From NCBI GenBank assembly GCA_038236705.1, contig JBBRZN010000026.1, forward strand, positions 1 to 26,927: a stretch of DNA of 26,927 nt, given 5' to 3'. A program made the translations under genes and the position numbers. The notes under the pieces were generated by a model, which was not told where the DNA came from, ran no database searches, and saw only the letters and a program-made list of their open reading frames with translations. The stretch comes from AC-32 sp038236705 (lineage in GTDB: Bacteria; Actinomycetota; Thermoleophilia; Gaiellales; Gaiellaceae). Position 1 is the first letter of the stretch. Each line of letters starts with the position of its first letter. Below, piece after piece: positions 7,524 to 14,380 of this stretch.

Positions 7524-9271
7524 GGGATCTCCGCCCGCAGGGTGGTGCCCCGCCCCGGCGGGCTCGAGACCGTTAGGCGCCCGCCGAGGGCTTCGACGCG
7601 GTCGGCGAGGCCGCGCAAACCTGAGCCGCCGCCGGCCGCCGCACCGCCGATCCCGTCGTCGGCCACCTCAAGCACGAGAACACGATCCTCACGTAACGCG
7701 GCAAGACGCACCTCGCTGGCGTGCGAGTGCTTGGCGGCGTTCGCGAGCGCCTCGCTAGCGACGAAGTAGGCGGCGCCCTCGACCTGCTCGGGTAGGCGGC
7801 CTGCGATCGAGACGCCGAGTTGCACCGGTAGCGCGGCGCGCCTCGAGAGGTCGTCGAGCGCCGCCGCGAGCCCCCGCTCAACGAGGATCGCTGGTCGGAT
7901 CCCCTGGGTCAGCTCGCACAGCTCCGCGAGCGCGAGCGCGAGCGCCTCGCGCGCTTCACGCAGAACAGGCTCTACCGCGGGTCGGTCGGCCGCCAGCTTC
8001 GACTCGGCCAGGCCGAGTGTCATCGCGATCGAAACGAGCCGCTGCTGTGTTCCATCGTGCAGATCGCGCTCGATTCGCCGCCGCTCGCTTTCGGTCGCCG
8101 TTACTAGACGAGCGCGCGAGGCCTGCAGCTCGGCAAGCCGCGCCCGCAGCTCCGCCTGAAGGCGCGCATTCTCGAGCGTTAATCCGGCAGCCGCGCAGAC
8201 CGACGTCACGAGCTCATCGTTCTCGGCCAGCGCGGAATCGTGGATGAGCGCGGCGATCGGCTCCCCTTCCCGCTCGACCACCGTCGCCGCCCGCTCCGAT
8301 TCTGGCTCCGGCAGCTCGACTGGAGACCCGCCGGAATCGACGTAGCGAGCGCTGGCGGGAACCCAGTAGGCAAGTTCCAGTGAGGGATCACCGAGCGCGC
8401 GGGCGAGCGCCTCGCGCAGATCGACAGAGGTCGCGCCCGCGCCGAGCTCGACCACGAGTCCAGCGACGGCGCCGCGTGCCAGCCGGCGCTGCAAGAGCAC
8501 GGCCAACACGGCAATCGGGATCGAAGCGAACACGAGCGACCGCGTCCAAGCCGGCCCCAGCCCGAGCGGATGGCCGAAGATGTCGTTGCCGACCGAGATC
8601 GCCAGGGCGGCGAACATCGCACTCCCCGCCCACAGCACGGGCGCGCCCACGCGCCGCTCGGGAGGACTCGCGCGCAGCCAGCGACGCACCAGCAGCACGA
8701 CCGTGAACACCGAGAGCACGACCCCGACCGTGCGCTGCCCTTGCAACAGCCCGTTGGCGACGCTGTCGTTGCGCGTCACCTCGAACGCGTTGCGCGGGCA
8801 GTCGGAACAGATCTGCGAGCGCGAGTCGGCAAACAGAAGCCAGACGACCTCGACCACCGTGACGAGCACAACCGCGGCCACCACCAGACCGAGGTCGAGC
8901 TTGCTCCGCAGTCGCCCGGTCGGGAACGAGAGCACCAGGTAGACGAAGCCGAGCAGGTACACCGACTCGAGCGCCTTTCCGAGCGTGAACGGCAAGGACG
9001 TGTGCGCGTCGGCGAGGAACGTGGCAAACCAGGCGAAGCCGATGAACACCATCAGCGCGCCCAGCCGGTTGTCCGGTCGCTGCCTCCGTGCGATCAGGCC
9101 GCTACCGATATAGGCCCAGCCGACAACCAGCGCGAGGGCCGCCGAGGCAGCCGCCGGGCTCCGCTCCCGGTCGCTTCCGAGCGCGAGCAGAGCTGCGCCT
9201 ACTCCCGCGCCGAGAGCGAGCAGCCCGATGAAGAGGCCACGCCTCATCAGCCGACGGAAGAGATCGTTCAC
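7514..9271 (-). CDS. Membrane sensor histidine kinase (HisKA_3 type)
   Basis: The protein has about eight predicted membrane helices in the N-terminal half, a weak GAF-like linker with a coiled coil (ENARLQAELRARLAELQ), the NarL-partner phosphoacceptor box RRIERDLHDGTQQRL (His at about residue 405 from this start) and an HATPase_c domain (EALANAAKHSHA; VADDGIGG; GSGLRGLADRVEALGG). The open frame reaches 9439, which would leave almost no room for the divergent gene at 9448, and its first 56 residues look non-coding. GTG 9271 (VNDLFRRLMRRG) or ATG 9247 just before the first helix is preferred. The signal sensed is unknown; its partner is the overlapping regulator. Confidence 0.93.
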   Translation of the reverse strand: MNDLFRRLMRRGLFIGLLALGAGVGAALLALGSDRERSPAAASAALALVVGWAYIGSGLIARRQRPDNRLGALMVFIGFAWFATFLADAHTSLPFTLGKALESVYLLGFVYLVLSFPTGRLRSKLDLGLVVAAVVLVTVVEVVWLLFADSRSQICSDCPRNAFEVTRNDSVANGLLQGQRTVGVVLSVFTVVLLVRRWLRASPPERRVGAPVLWAGSAMFAALAISVGNDIFGHPLGLGPAWTRSLVFASIPIAVLAVLLQRRLARGAVAGLVVELGAGATSVDLREALARALGDPSLELAYWVPASARYVDSGGSPVELPEPESERAATVVEREGEPIAALIHDSALAENDELVTSVCAAAGLTLENARLQAELRARLAELQASRARLVTATESERRRIERDLHDGTQQRLVSIAMTLGLAESKLAADRPAVEPVLREAREALALALAELCELTQGIRPAILVERGLAAALDDLSRRAALPVQLGVSIAGRLPEQVEGAAYFVASEALANAAKHSHASEVRLAALREDRVLVLEVADDGIGGAAAGGGSGLRGLADRVEALGGRLTVSSPPGRGTTLRAEIPCV

Positions 9272-9447
9272 CCCCGCCCGCGCGGTGTACAGCGTCGGCA
9301 CGCTCGCGCCTCCACGGCTCAAGCCTCGCAGTCGCCGTCGGCGATCGCTACCCGGCGGGCCACAGTCGTGAGAAGTACGGCTAGCCGGTAGCGCGAGTCC
9401 CGCCAGCGGGCTGTCGCCACCGATGCCGAACGACCACACTCGAGGGC

Positions 9448-9912
9448 ATGACGCTCACTCACAACAGCGAACCGTTGACCACGAACCGCCTCGCCGCCGC
9501 CGCGCTCGCAGCACTTGGCGCCGCCAGCGCAATCCCGATCCCGCTGGCCCAACTCGACTTCGCAGGCCTCTTCAACGCGTTCAACATCGACAGCGCGGAC
9601 TCACCGCGGGCGCTCCTCGTGATCGCCGGCGTAGGAGGCATCCTCACCATCGCCGTCCTCGCCCTCGCCTTCGTCGGCGTAGGCCTGACGCTCACCGGCG
9701 CGCCCGCCGCCCGCAACGTCTTGATCGCCGCCGCGCTCGCCGGATTCGCTACCGCGATGCCGCTCTGGATCCCCGCCGGCGTCGTGATCGGGGCGGCGGC
9801 GCTCCTGCTCGGCCCCTCGGCCGACCGCCGCGGATCGAGCGAGCACCCGCGCCGGAACCTACCGCGCACGACGAGCGTAGAAACCCGTACACCGCGACAA
9901 GGAGAGGTCTGA
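9448..9912 (+). CDS. Small integral membrane protein, unknown
   Basis: The 154-residue product has four hydrophobic segments: RLAAAALAALGAASAIPIPL; ALLVIAGVGGILTIAVLALA; NVLIAAALAGFATAMPLWIP; and AGVVIGAAALLLGP. A charged tail ends in RQGEV. A GAGGG lies just before the ATG. It is divergent from the histidine kinase, leaving 176 bases for both promoters, and starts a three-gene operon with a 5-base gap to the next gene. I do not recognise a family. With the small membrane protein and the TolB-like lipoprotein downstream, an envelope role is inferred. Confidence 0.7.
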   Translation: MTLTHNSEPLTTNRLAAAALAALGAASAIPIPLAQLDFAGLFNAFNIDSADSPRALLVIAGVGGILTIAVLALAFVGVGLTLTGAPAARNVLIAAALAGFATAMPLWIPAGVVIGAAALLLGPSADRRGSSEHPRRNLPRTTSVETRTPRQGEV

Positions 9913-9917
9913 CGAAA

Positions 9918-10121
9918 ATGGTCGGCAAGCGCTGGCTACCGCTCGCCTTCACCACCATCACCGCGCTCGCACTCTGGGCCCTCGCCGCCGCCCACGGCTA
10001 CGGCTGGCAGATGATCTGGCTACCGGCCGCGGTCGCGGGCGCAGCCTGGCCACGCGACCGCAAGCACACGCTCGACCACTGCCTCCGGCGACTCCGCCGA
10101 CAGCGGGTCGAGAGCAGATGA
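9918..10121 (+). CDS. Small membrane protein, two helices, unknown
   Basis: From ATG 9918 a 67-residue protein is encoded: a short basic start (MVGKRW), a helix (LPLAFTTITALALWALAAAH), a polar turn with GYGWQ, a second hydrophobic piece (MIWLPAAVAGAAW) and a strongly basic tail (RDRKHTLDHCLRRLRRQR). AGGAGAGG lies 9-10 bases upstream. Its stop overlaps the start of the TolB-like gene (ATGA), which argues for real coupled translation. No family recognised. Confidence 0.6.
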   Translation: MVGKRWLPLAFTTITALALWALAAAHGYGWQMIWLPAAVAGAAWPRDRKHTLDHCLRRLRRQRVESR

Positions 10122-11075
10122 CGCTTCGCGTACTCGTCACAGCGGCGGTCGCGCTCGCGCTCTCGGCCGCCTGCTCGGCCGATGCGAAACGGCAGGGACG
10201 ACCAACCGCCATCGCTTCCGCTCGGCGCTCGAGCCTGCACGGCCGGATCGCCTACAGCACACGCGGCGGCGACATCTGGGTGATGAACGCAAACGGCAGC
10301 AGGCGCCGCCGCCTCACCCGCTCCGGAACCGGCAACGACTTCGACCCCGACTTCTCACCAGACGGGCGGCGAATCGTCTTCCGCACCTCCCGCGGACGCT
10401 ACCTACCCGACCCAAGCGGAATCGGCCTCGAAGGCATCTTCGTCGTCGACGTCCGCACCCGAAGGGAACGGCAGATCCAACCGCGCACTGGCGGACTCTT
10501 CCCCGCCTGGTCACCCGACGGAAGCAAGATCGCCTTCAGCGGCGTTTCCCCCAGCAGCGGCCGCCTCGACACTATCCACCTGATGAACCCCGACGGCAGC
10601 GGAGTCGTCGACCTCGGCCCGCCCGGAGAGTGCGCCACCTGGTCGCCCGATAGCTCAAAGCTCATGTACTGCTCGCACCCCGGCGACGGCAACTGGCCCC
10701 GTCTGGGTCATGAACGCCGACGGCAGCCGCCGCTGGCAACTCACTCATCCCAAGCTAATCGAGCCCGCGGGCGCACACGGCGATTATCCCGGCGCCTGGT
10801 CACCCGACGGCACCCGCCTCGTCTACAGCTCTGACGTCAACGGTGACCGCGAACTCTTCCTGATGAACGCTGACGGATCCGACCAACACCGGCTCACCCG
10901 CTTCCGCGGCGGAGACGGCGCCGAGGCCTGGCTCCCCGACGGCCGAATCGTCTTCGCCCACTTCCACGGCAGCGAACCGCTGCCACACTGGTACCTCATC
11001 CGAGCCGACGGCAGCCGCCTTCGCTCACTACCGCAGCTCTACGGAGCCGGCGACCCGCTCGACTGGTTACCGTAG
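10118..11075 (+). CDS. TolB-like beta-propeller lipoprotein, interrupted by a one-base frameshift
   Basis: The first part (10118 to about 10700) has a signal peptide ending at a lipobox-like cysteine (ALALSAACSADA), then propeller blades GRIAYSTRGGDIWVMNANG, DFSPDGRRIVFRTS, FPAWSPDGSKIAFS and CATWSPDSSKLMYC. After GDGNW the frame is lost. It resumes one base later as WVMNADGSRRWQLTHP, YPGAWSPDGTRLVYSS and LFLMNADGSDQHRLTRF, to the stop at 11073. The slip is in the C run at 10697-10700; removing one C restores NWPVWVMN, matching NWALWVMN in the paralogue at 1-752. The restored protein has about 318 residues. It overlaps the preceding small gene by ATGA and converges with the GNAT gene. It is either a sequencing slip or a pseudogene. 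Confidence 0.8.
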
Positions 11076-11539
11076 ACGGCCATCACCTGAAGGACTCGAC
11101 CCCACTCGTTCGGCGGCGTATCGCGGATGTGGCGGCCGCCCATCCGCTCGTAGAACCCGATCGCGTTCGGCTCCGCTTCCCACTCGAGCCAGCGCGCGCC
11201 GAGCTCGTTCGCTCTCCGTTCGGCGAGCCGAAACAAGGCCGAGCCAACGCCTGCCCTCTGCGAGGTGGGCTCGACCCAAAGATCTTCCAGCACGCAGAAT
11301 TCGTCGCACGGCACGACGCGCATCCACGCGATCGGATGGCCGTCCTGTTCCGCGACATAGATCTCCGCGTTCGGCGCAGCGTCCCCGAAGAGCCTGAGCG
11401 TGTCTACCCATCGCCCGACACGCTCCTGGTCGTAGCCCCAACTCGCCTTCGCGGCAGACGCAATCTCGCGGAGGCGTTGCTCGTCTTCGCGAACGGCTTC
11501 TCGGATCGCGACGCCGTACCCGTTGGCCAGCTCGTTCAC
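11039..11539 (-). CDS. GNAT-family N-acetyltransferase
   Basis: The GNAT fold is clear: the N-terminal strand and helix (VAIREAVREDEQRLREIA), IYVAEQDGHPIAWM, then LEDLWVEPTSQRAGVGSALF, where Q-R-x-G-x-G binds acetyl-CoA, and finally EAEPNAIGFYERMGGRH, the usual C-terminal helix. The acceptor substrate is unknown. The open frame starts at GTG 11572, but that codon has no ribosome binding site; GTG 11539 has AAGGCG upstream and gives 166 residues, normal for the family. Its 3' end overlaps the convergent TolB-like gene by 37 bases. Confidence 0.88.
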   Translation of the reverse strand: MNELANGYGVAIREAVREDEQRLREIASAAKASWGYDQERVGRWVDTLRLFGDAAPNAEIYVAEQDGHPIAWMRVVPCDEFCVLEDLWVEPTSQRAGVGSALFRLAERRANELGARWLEWEAEPNAIGFYERMGGRHIRDTPPNEWGRVLQVMAVYGNQSSGSPAP

Positions 11540-11594
11540 GTTCGCCTTGCCAATCCCCCGGAGCGGTCGCACGGAATCAGGTGCTCCAGCCGGA

Positions 11595-12022
11595 TCAGGG
11601 CTGCGATCCCGGCGCCGTGAGCGGCCTCGAAGAAGCGCGGCTCTCGACCTGGACCCGCGGTAGCCATTCGAGCCAGCTTGGCAGGTACCAGTTCCAGCGG
11701 CCGAGCAGGGTCATCGCGCTCGGCAGGACGACCGAGCGGATGATGGTGGCGTCGAGCAGCAGCGCGGCGGCGACGCCGAAGCCCATCTGCTGGAACATCA
11801 CCAGGTCGCCGCGGGCGAAGCCGGAGAAGACGGCGACGATGATCAGCGCCGCGCCGGTGATGATCCGGGCGGTCGAGGCGACGCCGTGGGTGACTGCGTC
11901 GCTCGTGTCGCCGCTTGCGTCGTAGCGTTCGCGGATGCGGCTGAGCAGGAAGACCTGGTAGTCCATCGAGAGTCCGAACAGGACCGAGAAGAGAAAGAGC
12001 GGCACCCAGGCTTCGATCGTGT
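11595..12022 (-). pseudogene. C-terminal fragment of a third MMPL exporter
   Basis: From about 12022 the minus strand reads TIEAWVPLFLFSVLFGLSMD, then YQVFLLSRIRERYD, FGVAAALLLDATIIRSVVLP and WNWYLPSWLEWLPRV. This is the last fifth of an MMPL transporter, closely matching the ends of the two full copies at 4527 and 14381. All sequence upstream of the last helix block is missing; homology ends abruptly beside another truncated gene on the plus strand (12043-12193). The first internal ATG (12005) could not give a working transporter. Confidence 0.82.
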
Positions 12023-12042
12023 CGACTCTGACCGAACTCTTC

Positions 12043-12193
12043 CGTCAAGACACCGGAGGAGATCCGTGCCTGCGCCGACGCGGTCCTGAGCGAACTCGAT
12101 GATGTCCCCGTGCGCTCGTTCGTGCTCACGCTCGCGCACCGGCGCACGCGTGAGTGCCTCCGCGAGGAGGAGTGCGCCGTGCTGACACGCTAG
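12043..12193 (+). pseudogene. C-terminal fragment of a small helical protein
   Basis: The frame before TAG 12191 reads VKTPEEIRACADAVLSELDD, then VPVRSFVLTLAHRRTRECLR and EEECAVLTR. It shows good codon usage and an amphipathic helical pattern like small three-helix-bundle/DUF3562-type proteins. There is no start codon: an in-frame TGA lies just upstream and the open frame begins at the point where the MMPL fragment ends. The 5' end was therefore probably lost in the same event. The family assignment is tentative. Confidence 0.4.
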
Positions 12194-12319
12194 GCACCAG
12201 GCTCCTGGCCCCTACTAGCGTTGTGCACGCAGACGAGCAACGCTCCGATGGTTCCCTTCCGCGCGTCCGCAGGAGCTGCTGGCCGCACTGGCGCCCTGCT
12301 CGCTTTTAGGCGATCGCGC

Positions 12320-12823
12320 TCAACAGCAGCCTGCACGCGCCGCCGGCTCGACCACCAGCAGCCCTTTGCGTTCCGGCTCGCGCGTCTTCACCGCCTTGAT
12401 GACCGCGCCGTGCATGCCGCTGGCGACCTCGTGGGTGAACTCGACCGAGACGTGCTCGAAGCCGGCCGCCTCGAGTCCCGCTTCGTATTCGCGCTTTGAG
12501 AGTGCGCCCGCGATGCAGCCGACGTAGGAGCCACGTTCGGCCTGCTGTTCGGGACTGAGGCGGTCTTCAGCGACGACGTCGCTGATCCCGATCCGCCCGC
12601 CGGGCTTGAGCACGCGCGCAATCTCGGTCAGCACCGCCGGCTTGTCGACCGACAGATTGATGACGCAGTTCGAGATCACCACATCGACCGAGTCCGCGGG
12701 CAGCGGAATCTGTTCGATCACACCCTTCAAGAAGTGCACGTTCCGGACGCCTGCATCGAGTGCGTTCGTGCGCGCGAGCGCGAGCATCTCGTCGGTCATA
12801 TTCTGCCTGGTCGAGGTCATCAC
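12320..12823 (-). pseudogene. arsM: Arsenite methyltransferase ArsM, N-terminally truncated
   Basis: From about 12802 the frame matches ArsM: NMTDEMLALAR, VHFLKGVIEQIPLPADSVDV, VISNCVINLSVDKPAVL, ARVLKPGGRIGISDVV and YVGCIAGALSKREYEAGLEA. The cysteines in SNCVIN and VGCIAG correspond to the arsenite-binding cysteines of ArsM, and the C-terminus ends in a CC pair. The N-terminal third, including the SAM-binding motif I (LDLGSGGG) and the first arsenite-binding cysteine, is absent. Upstream the frame runs into a sigma-factor fragment. It cannot bind SAM normally and is almost certainly inactive. Confidence 0.82.
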
Positions 12824-12938
12824 GGTGACGGTGAATCCGCAGCATTACTTCGTGCAGCACGTCTTGCAGTACGTCTTCAGCGTCCTCACGCCGGCCGACG
12901 CGACGCGAAATGAACTCGAGCAGAAGTTTGTTGAGCTC
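12813..12938 (-). pseudogene. Fragment of an ECF sigma factor (region 2)
   Basis: The minus strand reads LLLEFISRRVGRREDAEDVL followed by QDVLHEVMLRIHRHRDDL. The run RRVG...AEDVLQDV is the core of sigma-70 region 2. Only about 40 residues remain. The fragment is joined directly to the ArsM fragment on one side and to an ATPase fragment on the other, in different frames. Confidence 0.55.
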
Positions 12939-12943
12939 TCGGC

Positions 12944-13112
12944 GTGGTTCCAGGGCTCGAGCCCATTCTCTTGGATGAAGTACGGGTAGCCGGCCGACTC
13001 GCGCACGACCTGCCGCGCCGCCTTCTGCTGGTATTCGATCCCGAGCGTCGCCGCCGGCCCGACCAGCGCCACTGGGGCGGCGCCGTCGGGGAGGCGGCCG
13101 AGCTCGCGGTAC
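12944..13112 (-). pseudogene. Fragment of an AAA-type ATPase
   Basis: The frame reads FQYRELGRLPDGAAPVALVG, PAATLGIEYQQKAARQVVRE and SAGYPYFIQENGLEPWNHA. The signature A-L-x-x-PA...GYPYFIQ-x-G is the sensor/winged region that follows the nucleotide-binding core in a common actinobacterial AAA ATPase family. Walker A and B are missing, so this is an internal fragment. It ends where the sigma-factor fragment begins. Confidence 0.5.
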
Positions 13113-13155
13113 TGAAAGAGAGGCCATCGTTTGCGTCACTCGTCGTCTCGAGAAG

Positions 13156-13863
13156 TTATGCCGCCGGCGCCGGCGTCGGAGATAGCGCTTCGGGCGAACC
13201 GCTCGCCGGCGGCTCGTTGCCACCCGTGTCGAGGCGGAACGGCGGATACTGGTCGGTCATCAGCAAGGTGTAGGCGCCGACACGGTAGAGCCAGCGGTTC
13301 ATCCCCATCACGAAGTCGAAGACAGACCGCGGATACCGGCCAGCGAAGAGCAAGACGACTCCCGCGACCACAACCAGGAGCTCGATCAGGCCCGCGCCCC
13401 ACGGGCCGTAACCCGTGTCAGAGATCAGCGGCCAGCCGCCGCCGAAGAAGGCGATGACGAGAAGGTGCGGGATCACGAGCAGCCACCACTTCACGAGCAC
13501 GAGGCCGCGCGAGAGTGAGGCCGGATAGTCGACCTCGAGGCGAGCCGGGTAGCTCGGGTCGTCCTTCAGCGAGAACGGCGGATAGCGGTCAGTGCCGAGT
13601 GCGCTGTAGGAGTAGAAGCCGACACGCCAGCTCCAGCGGAGGACGCCGACGTTGAAGTCGAAGATGCCGCGGGGATAGCGTCCGACAACGAGGATCGCAA
13701 AGAAGGCGAACACGGTCGAGATCGCCAAACCAATCCACAAGAAAAGCAGCACGATGAAGTGCGGGACTGCGAGCAGCCACTTGAGGAGCCACAGCCCGCG
13801 GCTCAGCGCTGGGTCGAGTTCGCCCTCGAGCCGCAGCGGATAGACACTTGCGTTTGTAGACAT
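13156..13863 (-). CDS. DUF4389 membrane protein
   Basis: ATG 13863 (MSTNASVYPLRLEGELD) has GAGGAG 8 bases upstream and gives 235 residues. Two similar halves follow each other: LSRGLWLLKWLLAVPHFIVL...VVGRYPRGIFDFNVGVLRWS and LSRGLVLVKWWLLVIPHLLV...FAGRYPRSVFDFVMGMNRWL, each followed by a YPPF segment. This internal duplication and the GRYPR-x-x-FDF signature are characteristic of DUF4389. Four or five membrane helices are visible. The function is unknown in the family. It lies downstream of the MMPL and small membrane protein genes and may belong to their transcript. Confidence 0.88.
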   Translation of the reverse strand: MSTNASVYPLRLEGELDPALSRGLWLLKWLLAVPHFIVLLFLWIGLAISTVFAFFAILVVGRYPRGIFDFNVGVLRWSWRVGFYSYSALGTDRYPPFSLKDDPSYPARLEVDYPASLSRGLVLVKWWLLVIPHLLVIAFFGGGWPLISDTGYGPWGAGLIELLVVVAGVVLLFAGRYPRSVFDFVMGMNRWLYRVGAYTLLMTDQYPPFRLDTGGNEPPASGSPEALSPTPAPAA

Positions 13864-14020
13864 GATGGTTCTCCTCTTGCTTGCGGGCACGCGGGATCGC
13901 GCACCGGGCGGGCGCCGCCTGAGGGCGGCCGGTCAGATGGACTGGTAAGGACAGAGCGTTTGGACTGGCAGCGGAGTCGCGGGCGCGCTCGCTTCCGCGT
14001 GGCTAGCCGCTGAGCGCTCG

Positions 14021-14068
14021 CTAGACGAGCGGTCGGTCGACGATGTAGCGCCAGAGGCGACGGATCAT
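14021..14068 (-). CDS. Possible 15-residue micro-ORF with a perfect Shine-Dalgarno
   Basis: AGGAGGTGA (14071-14079 on the complement) stands five or fewer bases before an ATG that encodes MIRRLWRYIVDRPLV and a TAG stop. The peptide is short, basic and amphipathic. If the upstream small membrane protein is read with its frameshift repaired, its TGA stop falls inside this Shine-Dalgarno, so translation would be coupled. It is also the in-frame tail of the unrepaired frame. Confidence 0.35.
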   Translation of the reverse strand: MIRRLWRYIVDRPLV

Positions 14069-14070
14069 GC

Positions 14071-14371
14071 TCACCTCCTCGCTCGCTTCCGTGGTGTCGG
14101 CGAGGTTCCGATCGCGCCGAGACCCTCCGAGCCGCCGGACGCAGTGGGGCGGGTGCGGTGAAGGTAGGGCATCAAATCCGTAGATCACGATCGGCACAGC
14201 GGCCGTTGCGAGCACGAATGTCCGAAGCACCGGCGGCAGCGTTCGCAGCCAGTCGCCGAAGGCGACGTTGATGACCGTCAGCGTCGGAAAGACGCAGAGC
14301 CAGATCATGATGGCGAGCTGGTGCTTGCTCGGTGGCGCAATCTGCGCGCGTGGGTTCTTGGTAGCGGTCAT
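14071..14371 (-). CDS. Small membrane protein, paralogue of 18607-18864, frameshifted
   Basis: The N-terminal two thirds (MTATKNPRAQIAPPSKHQLA, IMIWLCVFPTLTVINVAFGD, WLRTLPPVLRTFVLATAAVP and IVIYG) match the gene at 18607 nearly residue by residue, with two membrane helices. After IVIYG the frame departs. Removing one T from the TTT at about 14177 restores MPYLHRTRP, matching MPHLHRLRA in the paralogue, and ends at TGA 14071-14073. The helix pair resembles the membrane tail found behind some antibiotic-biosynthesis-monooxygenase domains. It starts 9 bases after the MMPL stop, so it is co-transcribed with that exporter. Confidence 0.7.
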
Positions 14372-14380
14372 GGAGCGCGG

